From positions 1 through 15,336 of the forward strand of contig JABXJU010000097.1 of assembly GCA_013375405.1 (NCBI GenBank): a stretch of DNA of 15,336 nt. Direction: 5' to 3'. Below are positions 1-6,645 of this stretch, one piece after another; within the stretch, counting starts at the first letter, position 1; every line of letters starts with the position of its first letter. Position numbers and translations under genes: made by a program. This DNA is from Candidatus Helarchaeota archaeon. GTDB taxonomy: Archaea > Asgardarchaeota > Lokiarchaeia > Helarchaeales > HEL-GB-A. The notes under the pieces are model-generated. The model did no database searches, was not told where the DNA came from, and worked only from the letters and a program-made list of their open reading frames with translations.

Positions 1-1
1 C

Positions 2-217
2 AAGAGGCCCCGGAAGGGCCCGGGGAGGCCACTGTTCACGTACAGGCTGTCTAAAGGAGCTGAGAAGGTGGTCTCCGCACTCTCAGATCCTTCCATGGGG
101 TCGGTGGTGGTCTCCTTTGAGGGATTGCGTCGTTTCTGTAGGCGTGAGAAAGGGGGCTTCTGCAAGGAGATCAGGGGTCGTTGTACGCCCATTTCGTGTC
201 CTCAAATCGTAAGATGA
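2..217 (+). CDS. C-terminal fragment of a possible winged-helix transcriptional regulator (5' end outside window)
   Basis: The frame is open from the window edge to TGA at 215-217 and encodes 71 residues, so the start lies upstream of the window. Near its beginning it reads GRPLFTYRLSKGAE, which resembles the wing and end of winged-helix regulators of the ArsR/TrmB/MarR type, where a G-R-P-x-x-x-Y-R-L-(T/S) strand followed by K-G is common. The tail is basic and carries four cysteines (FC, FC, RC and SC within the last 30 residues), which could bind a metal. The segment is clearly richer in G+C than the operon that follows. The regulator assignment is inference from a short motif; no DNA-binding helix is visible because the N-terminus is missing. 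Confidence 0.45.
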   Translation, partial: KRPRKGPGRPLFTYRLSKGAEKVVSALSDPSMGSVVVSFEGLRRFCRREKGGFCKEIRGRCTPISCPQIVR

Positions 218-453
218 GAATTAAAACCATTTTTAACCTAATTATTAAACTAGCCTGCGCGTAAAAGATGTCCCCGAGTGGGCTTCTGGGGGTGGCCATC
301 TGTCCTCCTCGTCTGCTGTTCAAGTGTATTTCTGGGTTGTGATTTAACTGGAGATGGTCTTTACACGCTTCTTAAGCTGTTCACTGCCATAAACTGATTA
401 ATGCGAACGTTGCCTATGCCTTAATAGTTTATAAATGTAATTTGTTGAAAAAA
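218..453. other. Non-coding gap with a GC-to-AT transition and a weak hairpin
   Basis: I see no convincing gene here. Between about 251 and 340 the DNA is still GC-rich, and it turns AT-rich after about 420. One imperfect inverted repeat is visible: AGATG-t-CCCC at 266-275 pairs with GGGG at 288-292 and CATCT at 297-301. It has no T-tract after it, so it is not an obvious terminator. No tRNA or box C/D RNA pattern is recognised. Confidence 0.35.
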
Positions 454-462
454 TTTATATAA
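454..462 (+). promoter_or_regulatory. TATA box of the membrane-protein operon
   Basis: TTTATATAA is centred about 30 nt before the ATG at 488. With the usual archaeal TATA-to-start distance of about 25 nt, transcription would begin within a few bases of the ATG. This fits a leaderless message, and no ribosome binding site is seen in front of this first gene. Confidence 0.6.
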
Positions 463-487
463 TTTATTAAACTAAATATCAAACACA

Positions 488-1261
488 ATGATAATCGAAT
501 CGGGAAAAATCTCAGCATTCGTTATTACAGTGTTAACTATAATTGTAGCTTATTATTTCACATACAGAGCGAGTCAGGGAAAACTACCGAAAATTAGAAG
601 GATGCCCGCACTTGAAGTAATCGATGAGGCAGTTCTACGATGCGTAGAGATGGGCAGGACTTGTCACTTAAACCCTGGACAAGCCCCTATCTATGGAATA
701 TATGGACCGATGACAGTTGCTGGTTTAACCGTTATGAAATATACGGCGAGGAAATGTGCGGAGTTAGATGCCCCTATGATAGCATCATTTGAGAATCCAC
801 AAACAATGGCACTTGCTATGGAGCAAATTAGGGAAGTTTATACCTTGGAAGGAAAGGCCTCCGTCCTTACCGATGAAAATTGGCACTTTATTCCTGGACA
901 GGCATACCGATTGTCTGTTTGGGGAGTAAATATGAGAAGGAATGTTGGTGCATTGGTAGGGGTGGGCGCTTATTGGGGGGCAAACCTACCTCTATTTGAG
1001 TCCGCAAAGATAGGAGGAGCAATGACCATTGGAGGTACCGCCAGAATGGTACAAATACCAGTGATAGCCGTTGTAGCCGACTATACCCTTATTGGAGAAG
1101 AATTATATGCTTGTCAAGCATATATAGAAAAAGATCCTCTAAACGTCTCACACCTGGCAGCTGAAGATGTAATAAAGTTCTTGACTATCGCCACATTCTT
1201 GGTGGGGAGTTTGTTAGTTACAGCTGGTAATGACATTATAAGAATTCTTTTGAATATGTAA
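488..1261 (+). CDS. Membrane-anchored protein of unknown function (DUF6754-like), first gene of a four-gene membrane operon
   Basis: The protein has 257 residues. An N-terminal membrane segment covers about residues 8-28 (FVITVLTIIVAYYF) and a C-terminal one about 230-255 (FLTIATFLVGSLLV). The large domain between them is rich in Gly, Ala and Met and contains the stretches ALEVIDEAVLRCVEMGR, GPMTVAGLTVMKYTA and AKIGGAMTIGGTARM. I associate these with the uncharacterised DUF6754 family of archaea and Chloroflexota; this is from memory and was not searched. No enzyme motif is evident. The ATG start is preferred because it sits about 30 nt after a TATA box and begins just before the membrane anchor. 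The next gene starts 11 nt after the stop. A role in a membrane complex with the three following proteins is inferred from the operon. Confidence 0.75.
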   Translation: MIIESGKISAFVITVLTIIVAYYFTYRASQGKLPKIRRMPALEVIDEAVLRCVEMGRTCHLNPGQAPIYGIYGPMTVAGLTVMKYTARKCAELDAPMIASFENPQTMALAMEQIREVYTLEGKASVLTDENWHFIPGQAYRLSVWGVNMRRNVGALVGVGAYWGANLPLFESAKIGGAMTIGGTARMVQIPVIAVVADYTLIGEELYACQAYIEKDPLNVSHLAAEDVIKFLTIATFLVGSLLVTAGNDIIRILLNM

Positions 1262-1272
1262 GAGGGATAGAA

Positions 1273-1923
1273 ATGTCAGAAATATTTAAAAAACAAGTTC
1301 CTGGGATCATAGTATTCGTACTAGCTTTACTTGTAATATCTGATTACTTCGTACCTGCGACAAGACCAATTGTCGGTGTTGCAAGTTCTTGGTTTCTTAA
1401 AACTGGCACAATAATTGGTAATTTTGCAATGATTTTTGGAGCAACTTCATTATTTATCCATCACATTAGAAGAATGTTCAGTAAAAAAGATGTATGGTAT
1501 GGAGAGCCATTCAATAGCTTTATTCTTCTTGCAATTATTGTAGCAGGCGTGGTTTTTGGCACTATATGGGGACAAAGTTCAAAGTCGTATATGTTCATTT
1601 TCTCCAATATGAACGTCGTCGGAACAACAGTCCTTAACTCGATGCACATTTTCTTCTTCTGCTCAACAGCTTATAGGGCTTTTAGGGTCAAGAATATAGA
1701 ATCAGCCGCCTTGTTCTTAACTTTCGTAATTACTACTTTAGGAGCAATAACTCTCGGTGTAGCGCTCATTCCACCAGTTAGTCCATTAACAACATGGATT
1801 GGTGACTTTCCATCGAAGGCAGGTTCTGTTGGAATAGTAATGGCAGCTGCGTTAGGCGAGTTACTATTAGGTGTCAGGACGATGCTAGGAAAGGAAAGAG
1901 GGGCATTAATGGGAGCTGAATAG
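1273..1923 (+). CDS. Six-span integral membrane protein, operon gene 2
   Basis: The protein has 216 residues and is almost entirely hydrophobic. I count about six membrane segments, near residues 8-28, 45-65, 82-102, 115-133, 144-168 and 185-205. Short basic loops such as HHIRRMFSKKD after the second segment point to the cytoplasm by the positive-inside rule. No transporter signature or catalytic motif is recognised. A purine-rich GAGGGA precedes the ATG by about 5 nt, which makes this start credible. It sits 11 nt after the DUF6754-like gene and 12 nt before the next gene, so co-transcription is very likely. It may be the membrane core or channel part of the complex; that is inference. Confidence 0.7.
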   Translation: MSEIFKKQVPGIIVFVLALLVISDYFVPATRPIVGVASSWFLKTGTIIGNFAMIFGATSLFIHHIRRMFSKKDVWYGEPFNSFILLAIIVAGVVFGTIWGQSSKSYMFIFSNMNVVGTTVLNSMHIFFFCSTAYRAFRVKNIESAALFLTFVITTLGAITLGVALIPPVSPLTTWIGDFPSKAGSVGIVMAAALGELLLGVRTMLGKERGALMGAE

Positions 1924-1928
1924 GAGGT
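1922..1928 (+). promoter_or_regulatory. Strong ribosome binding site for operon gene 3
   Basis: AGGAGGT lies 7 nt before the ATG at 1936 and begins inside the stop codon region of the preceding gene. It settles the start of gene 3 and shows that internal operon genes use Shine-Dalgarno initiation, although the first gene appears leaderless. Confidence 0.75.
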
Positions 1929-1935
1929 ACGAAGT

Positions 1936-2775
1936 ATGGGAGCTAATGAGTTTTTACTTCGATTAAGCAGGCTAGACCGAAAGGTCGTACAGGGCGCAGT
2001 AATGGTAACCATAATTGCCTTAATACTTATTCCATTGCCTTTACCTTTAGAAATCAGTGAAGGCACTAAGGCATTCTACAATGGAATAGATTCACTAGAA
2101 GAAGGCAACATTGTTGTTATCGTATGTTCACATGGGGCACACGAGTTTGCTGAGTTACAAGGCGGATATGAAGCAGTTTCAACGCATCTGCTTAGAAAAA
2201 ATTGTAAGATAATGTGGGTAACACCTCTGGCACCATTGGCAGATCTAGCAATGTTTAGAGTCTTGAAGGAGTTTCCAGAAAAAACATATGGCGAAGATTG
2301 GGTTAACCTAGGTCTCCTTCCAGGGGGTGAAGTAGGCATGGCCTCATTTTTAAAGGACATACATGCGACTATTCCAAGAGATTTCCGTGGAACACCTTTA
2401 GAAAATGTTCCTATGATGAAAGACGTTAAGAGTGCTGAAGATATAGATTGTGTGGTTCCTCTCTATAGCTCTGATATTAGTGCATTAATAAGACAATATT
2501 GGGCGCCCTATAAATTAACAATATACGCTGTATGGGCAAAAGGAGTAGTCCCTCAAAACATCGGTTTCTGGCCCGAAGCAGTTCCAGCATTTCTTAATGG
2601 CGTAGACGGAGAAGCCCAATATGAATTGATGATAAATAAACCTGGACTAGCTACTAAATTTTTGGCTATCCTATCATTAGAAGGCATCGTCTTCATAATA
2701 TTCCTGATTTTGGCAAACATAGGGGAACTTGGTGAAAGAGGAGAACTTACAAAGAAAATTGAGGAGGTGAACTAG
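1936..2775 (+). CDS. Doubly membrane-anchored protein with a soluble domain of unknown function, operon gene 3
   Basis: The protein has 279 residues. One membrane segment lies at about residues 17-36 (VMVTIIALILIPLPL) and another at about 240-260 (GIVFIIFLILANIGE). The roughly 200-residue domain between them has an alternating strand/helix look. It includes NIVVIVCSHGAHEF, a basic patch followed by KIMWVTPLAP, YGEDWVNLGLLPGGEVG and RDFRGTPLENVPMMK. I recall similar sequences (tyrosine-Gly-x-Asp-(Y/W)-V-N-L-G followed by P-G-G-E and G-T-P) in other archaea and Chloroflexota, always without a described function. The fold may be Rossmann-like, but I cannot assign a ligand. The stop codon TAG directly abuts the ATG of gene 4. 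Confidence 0.7.
   Translation: MGANEFLLRLSRLDRKVVQGAVMVTIIALILIPLPLPLEISEGTKAFYNGIDSLEEGNIVVIVCSHGAHEFAELQGGYEAVSTHLLRKNCKIMWVTPLAPLADLAMFRVLKEFPEKTYGEDWVNLGLLPGGEVGMASFLKDIHATIPRDFRGTPLENVPMMKDVKSAEDIDCVVPLYSSDISALIRQYWAPYKLTIYAVWAKGVVPQNIGFWPEAVPAFLNGVDGEAQYELMINKPGLATKFLAILSLEGIVFIIFLILANIGELGERGELTKKIEEVN
2761..2770 (+). promoter_or_regulatory. Ribosome binding site for operon gene 4, inside the end of gene 3
   Basis: GAGGAGGTGA lies 5 nt before the ATG at 2776 and overlaps the last codons of gene 3. This near-perfect Shine-Dalgarno sequence, with stop and start abutting, indicates coupled translation of the two membrane proteins. Confidence 0.75.
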
Positions 2776-3396
2776 ATGCCGATAAGTACTGATCCGGGTG
2801 TATGGCTTGGCGCATTCCTTGTTATTGGGATATATACATATTTAATAAATGACAATAAATACTTTCAAATAGCAGAGCATCTAGTAATAGGTGCAATAAC
2901 AGCGCACTCATTTGTAATAGCAATACAGTATATTAGAGATACAGTCGTCTTTCCGGTATTTGAAGGGAACGTCGAGCCACTAATACCTCTGATCTTAGGA
3001 GCTATGTTGTTTTTAAGATACTTCGTTGGTTATAATTGGCTGACTCGTTATCCATTAGCTATACTAGTTGGGTTAGGTACAGGTGTTGCATTAAGAGCAG
3101 TTATCAAAGCACAATTAATTGGGCAATTGCTCGGCGTTTTGAATCCGTTAGTAGTACCCGGCGATGCTTTAACTACTGTTAGTAGAATATTAGTTTTGAT
3201 AGGCGTCATATCAACTCTGGTTTACTATACTTTCACGAGAGAGCATACCGGTCTATTTGGATATGTTGCCAAATTTGGACGAACAATCATGATGGTTACC
3301 TTTGGAGCAGCACTCACTGGTCAGTTCATATCACGTTCGTTACAAATAATCGTATCATTGAATAAAGTATTCATAGAACTACTATTCCTTGGATAG
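2776..3396 (+). CDS. Six-span integral membrane protein, operon gene 4
   Basis: The protein has 206 residues. About six hydrophobic segments are visible, near 9-26, 34-54, 65-85, 92-110, 133-151 and 165-185. Conserved-looking loop elements include NDNKYFQIAEHLVIG, YNWLTRYPLAILVGLGTG and the acidic/proline piece VFEGNVEPLIP. I do not recognise a named family, though proteins with the YPLAxLVGxGTG element occur beside similar operons in other archaea (recollection, not searched). It closes the operon, directly abutting gene 3 and followed by T-rich terminator tracts. A membrane-embedded subunit working with gene 2 is the simplest inference. Confidence 0.7.
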   Translation: MPISTDPGVWLGAFLVIGIYTYLINDNKYFQIAEHLVIGAITAHSFVIAIQYIRDTVVFPVFEGNVEPLIPLILGAMLFLRYFVGYNWLTRYPLAILVGLGTGVALRAVIKAQLIGQLLGVLNPLVVPGDALTTVSRILVLIGVISTLVYYTFTREHTGLFGYVAKFGRTIMMVTFGAALTGQFISRSLQIIVSLNKVFIELLFLG

Positions 3397-3416
3397 ATGA
3401 GTTACATAATATCCTC

Positions 3417-3437
3417 TCTTTTTTCAAACCTTTTTTA
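3417..3437 (+). terminator. T-rich terminator after the membrane operon
   Basis: Two runs of six T residues (3419-3424 and 3431-3436) lie 22-40 nt after the stop of the last operon gene. There is no strong hairpin, which is typical of archaeal intrinsic termination. Confidence 0.5.
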
Positions 3438-3476
3438 CTCTCGCATATGAATAATATATTCTGTAATATGATACAA

Positions 3477-3506
3477 CGTATACGAGCGCGCAAAATTTAA
3501 ATTTTA
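3477..3506 (+). promoter_or_regulatory. Promoter of the first enolase-superfamily gene with a palindrome and a CG tract
   Basis: The TATA-like element TTTAAATTTTA is at 3496-3506, about 30 nt before the ATG at 3533. Immediately upstream are an 8-bp palindrome CGTATACG (3477-3484) and the tract GCGCGC (3486-3491), which sits where a BRE or an activator site would be. Operator function is inference. Confidence 0.5.
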
Positions 3507-3532
3507 AGGAAACACAATAATATTTGCTAAAA

Positions 3533-4639
3533 ATGAAAATCACAGACATTGTTGTGACCCCGCTTGCCCGCAATGGTCAAGCAATGAGTTGCTTAGTCGA
3601 AGTACAGACGAATAAGGGATTAACAGGTATTGGAGAAGCATTTGGTGGCGGTACAAATGGAGAGTTTGGTGTAGCAGTTAAAGAGATAATAGAGAATGGC
3701 TATAAAAGTGTCATTTTAGGTGAAGATCCAACAGATTTTCGATATTTATGGGATAAGATGCACAACTACAGTTGGTTTGCTGATACTGGAGTAGGAATGG
3801 CAGCTTTAAGTGGTGTAGATATAGCCTTAGTCGACTTGGCAGGAAAGGCATATGATGTTCCTGCATGTAAACTTCTTGGAGGTTGCTACAGGAACAAAGT
3901 TAGACCGTATGCAAGTCATCCTTGGATGACTCCTAAAACCCATGAAGCCCTTTGCAAGGAAGCTGCTGAACTTATTGAACAAGGATTCACAGCAATAAAA
4001 ATTTCTTTTGCTAAATTCATTGGCTTTGGAGAAAATTTACGAGAGGACATTAAATACGTAGATAAAATTAGGGATGCAATTGGGTGGGATGTAGATTTAG
4101 CGATAAGCGACAGAGGCCCTCCTCGTGGCGTCCCTAAAGCCATTAGCATGGCTAGAAAACTTGAGGAATATGACTTGATATTCTGGGAGGATGCCCTCCC
4201 TCGAGGCGATATAGAAGGATATTTAAAATTAACTAAAGCTGTGGATCTACCAATAGAGGCAGGTGAAGAGATGACAAATCAGATGCTAAAATATTTTATC
4301 TGGAGGAGAGCAGTGGATGTAGTAAATCCAGACGTATGCCAACATGGTGGTCTTTCGGAAAGAAAGAAGATTGCGGATCTTGCTTATGCAGCTGGGATTC
4401 CAGATATACCGCATGCTTTCTATTCGGTAATTAGTGTTGCGGCTAATATACAATTGGTGGCTTCGATGCCAGATGGTGATTTGATGGAATATAGAACGTC
4501 TCTACCTGATCCATCTATAAATGATTTATTAGATGAACCTTTAAAATTTGAAAATGGATACTTAGAAGTTCCTAAGGGGCCAGGTCTCGGAATAGAACTA
4601 AACAGAAAAGTCCTTGAGAGTATCAAATGGAAAGGCTGA
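3533..4639 (+). CDS. Enolase-superfamily protein (mandelate racemase/muconate lactonizing enzyme type) A
   Basis: The ATG at 3533 gives 368 residues, normal for the family. A TTG 9 nt upstream is in frame, but the sequence MKITD at the ATG matches the beginnings of the other homologues here. Residues 1-120 form the capping domain and the remainder the barrel. Predicted metal ligands are D193, E219 and E245, and the acid/base dyad is D267 (in NPDVCQHGG) with H294 (in IPHAF). On the second barrel strand the usual K-x-K is K156-I-S158, so the second lysine, the base in mandelate racemase, is missing. A dehydratase of an acid sugar using the His-Asp dyad is the best guess; the substrate cannot be read from the sequence. 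It follows the membrane operon on the same strand but has its own promoter. Confidence 0.85.
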   Translation: MKITDIVVTPLARNGQAMSCLVEVQTNKGLTGIGEAFGGGTNGEFGVAVKEIIENGYKSVILGEDPTDFRYLWDKMHNYSWFADTGVGMAALSGVDIALVDLAGKAYDVPACKLLGGCYRNKVRPYASHPWMTPKTHEALCKEAAELIEQGFTAIKISFAKFIGFGENLREDIKYVDKIRDAIGWDVDLAISDRGPPRGVPKAISMARKLEEYDLIFWEDALPRGDIEGYLKLTKAVDLPIEAGEEMTNQMLKYFIWRRAVDVVNPDVCQHGGLSERKKIADLAYAAGIPDIPHAFYSVISVAANIQLVASMPDGDLMEYRTSLPDPSINDLLDEPLKFENGYLEVPKGPGLGIELNRKVLESIKWKG

Positions 4640-4648
4640 ATTCCCCCT

Positions 4649-4667
4649 CATTTTTTTCATTTTTTAC
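4649..4667 (+). terminator. T-rich terminator after enolase-superfamily gene A
   Basis: T7 at 4651-4657 and T6 at 4660-4665 follow the stop codon by about 12 nt. They mark the end of the transcript before the promoter of the truncated radical SAM copy. Confidence 0.5.
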
Positions 4668-4670
4668 TAA

Positions 4671-4684
4671 TTTTAATAAAATAG
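4671..4684 (+). promoter_or_regulatory. TATA region of the truncated radical SAM copy
   Basis: TTTTAATAAAATAG lies about 40 nt before the ATG at 4720. It closely resembles TTTTTATTAAATAG at 11717-11730, which is at the same distance before the intact radical SAM gene. The duplication therefore once included the promoter. Confidence 0.5.
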
Positions 4685-4719
4685 TTTTTCCGATTGATAT
4701 ATTAGGTTAAAGTGAGCTT

Positions 4720-4866
4720 ATGAAGGTTGATGTTTTTCTAATTTATCCGCCAGTGAATTTTTTTCTTAAAAGAAATCCGATCCAACATTCTTTATGTGTT
4801 GGATATGGTTTGCTTCACATCGCCTCTTGTTTAGTTCAGAGAGGATACAAAGCGCGCGCGACATAA
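4720..4866 (+). pseudogene. Truncated 5' remnant of a B12-binding-type radical SAM gene
   Basis: This 48-residue frame matches the first 44 residues of the intact radical SAM protein starting at 11764 at 38 of 44 positions (for example PPVNFFLKRNPIQH and GYGLLHIA). After GYK the match stops abruptly at a GCGCGCGCG tract (4852-4860), and a TAA follows at 4864. Sixteen of the 44 codons differ only synonymously and six change the residue. The copy therefore diverged under protein-level selection for a long time before it was cut short. All catalytic parts, including the Cx3Cx2C motif, are missing, so the fragment cannot be a radical SAM enzyme. The break may be a genomic deletion or, less likely, an assembly artefact. 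Confidence 0.85.
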
Positions 4867-5005
4867 TTGTATTGACCGAATATCTAGGTCGCTATAATAA
4901 CTGCGCGCGCGAAGTCACTATAAATATCGAGTCCATTGGAACACTTAATAATATAGTAAAGTATATATAATTTCCTATATTGCATATTATATAGGTATCG
5001 CGCGC
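4852..5005. repeat. Cluster of CG-dinucleotide tracts and a hairpin downstream of the gene remnant
   Basis: Two identical 9-bp tracts GCGCGCGCG (4852-4860 and 4903-4911) flank 42 bp, and a third tract CGCGCGC is at 4999-5005. Between them lie a small inverted repeat GACC/GGTC (about 4874-4890) and a 7-bp hairpin CCTATAT/ATATAGG (4974-4980 and 4989-4995). In such AT-rich surroundings these tracts stand out. No gene is seen in 4867-5012. Confidence 0.5.
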
Positions 5006-5012
5006 AATATAT

Positions 5013-5276
5013 TTAAAAAGGTAAAAATTTTTTCCAATCCCTTTTTGTAACTTTTTCATTTTTATCTTTTTTATGAAAATTCTTTTCTTTCTTTTTTTCT
5101 TCTATCATTTTAATAAGTTTTTTTATATTTTCACGTTTTTCTAATGTAGAAATATATTCGTCTCCACTAATTCCTATTAAATATAAGTAAGGACTTACGA
5201 AGATACGGCTAAGCTCTCCCCAAAAATATATTAAAGGCATTGAACTTTCTAAAAAAAAAGTAGCCAAGAAATCCAT
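5013..5276 (-). CDS. Small conserved-looking protein of unknown function, start uncertain
   Basis: From the only ATG the protein has 87 residues, but the same frame stays open for 30 more codons upstream, to a TAG at 5367-5369. That upstream part reads KTLEKIADLIIKYE and runs directly into MDFLATFFLESSMPL. Small proteins of this layout (helix, then FFLES-xxPL, then a hydrophobic stretch and a charged ENIxxLIxxIEE helix) are familiar to me from Chloroflexota and archaea, without known function. The family resemblance suggests the real N-terminus is near 5357, where only ATA or ATT codons follow a GGGGG tract. The gene may use a rare start or may have lost its start and be decaying. The C-terminus is very lysine-rich. 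It ends close to a CG tract in a decayed region. Confidence 0.55.
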   Translation of the reverse strand: MDFLATFFLESSMPLIYFWGELSRIFVSPYLYLIGISGDEYISTLEKRENIKKLIKMIEEKKKEKNFHKKDKNEKVTKRDWKKFLPF

Positions 5277-5448
5277 TTCATATTTGATTATTAAATCTGC
5301 AATTTTTTCGAGTGTCTTTTCTTCCTCCTTAGGCGTATTATCTTTCCTAAATAATATTACTACCCCCTAAATATGCATACGATTTTTTACGAGCAGCGTC
5401 ATTAGAACACACTTACATGTGCCTCATGAGCTAGTATGTATTGAATAA

Positions 5449-5457
5449 TTTATATAT
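5449..5457 (+). promoter_or_regulatory. TATA box of enolase-superfamily gene B
   Basis: TTTATATAT is centred about 36 nt before the ATG at 5489, so the predicted leader is about ten nucleotides or fewer. Confidence 0.5.
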
Positions 5458-5488
5458 TTCGTATGTAATTTATTATTGGGTCTAGAAA

Positions 5489-6631
5489 ATGAAAATAGTA
5501 GATTTAAAAGTAAATTACTTAGAAGTACCTTTATCTGAACCTATCAGAACGGCAACAGGGAAAGCGCTTAGCTGGTTACAAAGAGATTCGATCAGCTTTA
5601 CACTAGTAAAGGTTTTTACAGATGAAGGGATTGTCGGTGTAGGGGCACAAGATGTACACTATCCGGATTGGGGAAAATATATAGAGAAGAGCATGAAACC
5701 CATCCTTGTCAACCAAATAATAGAGCCTTATTTTATAGAGAAACTTGCGCGTATACTCCGTGCACGACCGCGCGCGCGCGCGCCATGTGCAATTGAGATG
5801 GCTCTATGGGACGCCGTTGGGAAAAAGGCAGGATTGCCAGTTTATAAGCTACTTGGAGCATACCAAGAGAAAGTAAAAGCAATGGCTTCTGTCCTTGAAC
5901 CATACCCCCTTTGGGGTGCAGAGCAGTGGACAAAATTTTTTGAGAGTCTATTAAATTATGGTTTCAAGGGTGTGAAGCTTCATATCGGCTTTGATTGGCC
6001 TGATCCAAAAGATGTTATAGATGTTGTTGAAGCTATCAGGAATGGTCTTGGTTACGATTTTAGTTTAATGGTTGATGTTGTTAAGGCTTGGAGAGAAACC
6101 CCATTCTATAACTTAAGAACTGCTATTAAATTTGCTAAGGAATTGGAGAAATACGATGTTGAATGGCTTGAAGAACCTTTGCCTCATTTCAATAACCCAG
6201 ATTTGTGTGCCCAGCTTTGTAATGCCACAAATACGCCAATTGCCGGGGGTGGTGGTATGTTTGGTATTCACACTTATAAAACAATACTAGAGAAGGGAGC
6301 TCTCGATATAGTCGAACCGGCTGTAATGCATACTGGATTATCCGAGGTTAGAAGGATAGCTCTCCTCGCAGAACTTTATGGTAGAGAATGTGTCCCACAA
6401 TTCAACGGAGTTGGAATTGGAATGGCTGCAACCCTTCATGTAATTGGCTCAACAAACATACAATGGTTGGAATATCCGTATCATCCACCTGCATTAACTC
6501 CTGAAGCAAGGGACTGTATGCTTAGTGAACCTATTAAAATAGATAAAGATGGGTTCGTTGAAGTACCTAAAAAACCAGGGTTAGGAATAGAGCTTAACGA
6601 AGATATTATTAAAAAATATACTATTAAATAA
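5489..6631 (+). CDS. Divergent enolase-superfamily protein B with missing catalytic residues
   Basis: The protein has 380 residues with a full capping domain and barrel, ending in the usual VPKKPGLGIELN. The second-strand motif is K163-L-H165 rather than K-x-K. Predicted metal ligands D196 and E228 are present, but at the third position the usual IAGGE is IAGGGG, so the glutamate is replaced by glycine (near residue 255). The Asp of the His-Asp dyad is alanine (A278 in VEPAVMHTGLSE) and the His is glutamine (Q304 in CVPQF). The reading frame is intact, so this is not simple decay. It may be a non-catalytic or mechanistically different relative. A 15-nt CGCGCG tract at 5769-5783 encodes about residues 94-99 (PRARAP) in the capping domain. 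The gene converges with the next one only 14 nt away. Confidence 0.85.
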   Translation: MKIVDLKVNYLEVPLSEPIRTATGKALSWLQRDSISFTLVKVFTDEGIVGVGAQDVHYPDWGKYIEKSMKPILVNQIIEPYFIEKLARILRARPRARAPCAIEMALWDAVGKKAGLPVYKLLGAYQEKVKAMASVLEPYPLWGAEQWTKFFESLLNYGFKGVKLHIGFDWPDPKDVIDVVEAIRNGLGYDFSLMVDVVKAWRETPFYNLRTAIKFAKELEKYDVEWLEEPLPHFNNPDLCAQLCNATNTPIAGGGGMFGIHTYKTILEKGALDIVEPAVMHTGLSEVRRIALLAELYGRECVPQFNGVGIGMAATLHVIGSTNIQWLEYPYHPPALTPEARDCMLSEPIKIDKDGFVEVPKKPGLGIELNEDIIKKYTIK

Positions 6632-6645
6632 ACGTACGAATTAAC

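Noticed and set aside
266..301. Structured RNA or terminator at the GC-rich hairpin
   Set aside because: The stem is interrupted, there is no T-tract, and it lies about 50 nt after a stop codon with no recognised RNA motif; it is only mentioned in the gap description.
1671..2066. 131-residue minus-strand frame across the end of operon gene 2
   Set aside because: It overlaps two well-supported plus-strand genes with Shine-Dalgarno sites and has no recognisable features of its own.
3524..3532. TTG at 3524 as start of enolase-superfamily gene A
   Set aside because: The ATG at 3533 gives the MKITD beginning shared by homologues C and D, and there is no ribosome site to support the TTG.
4852..5005. 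CRISPR array or tandem repeat suggested by recurring CG tracts
   Set aside because: Only three short tracts occur, with unequal spacing and no longer repeat unit; there are no cas genes in the window.
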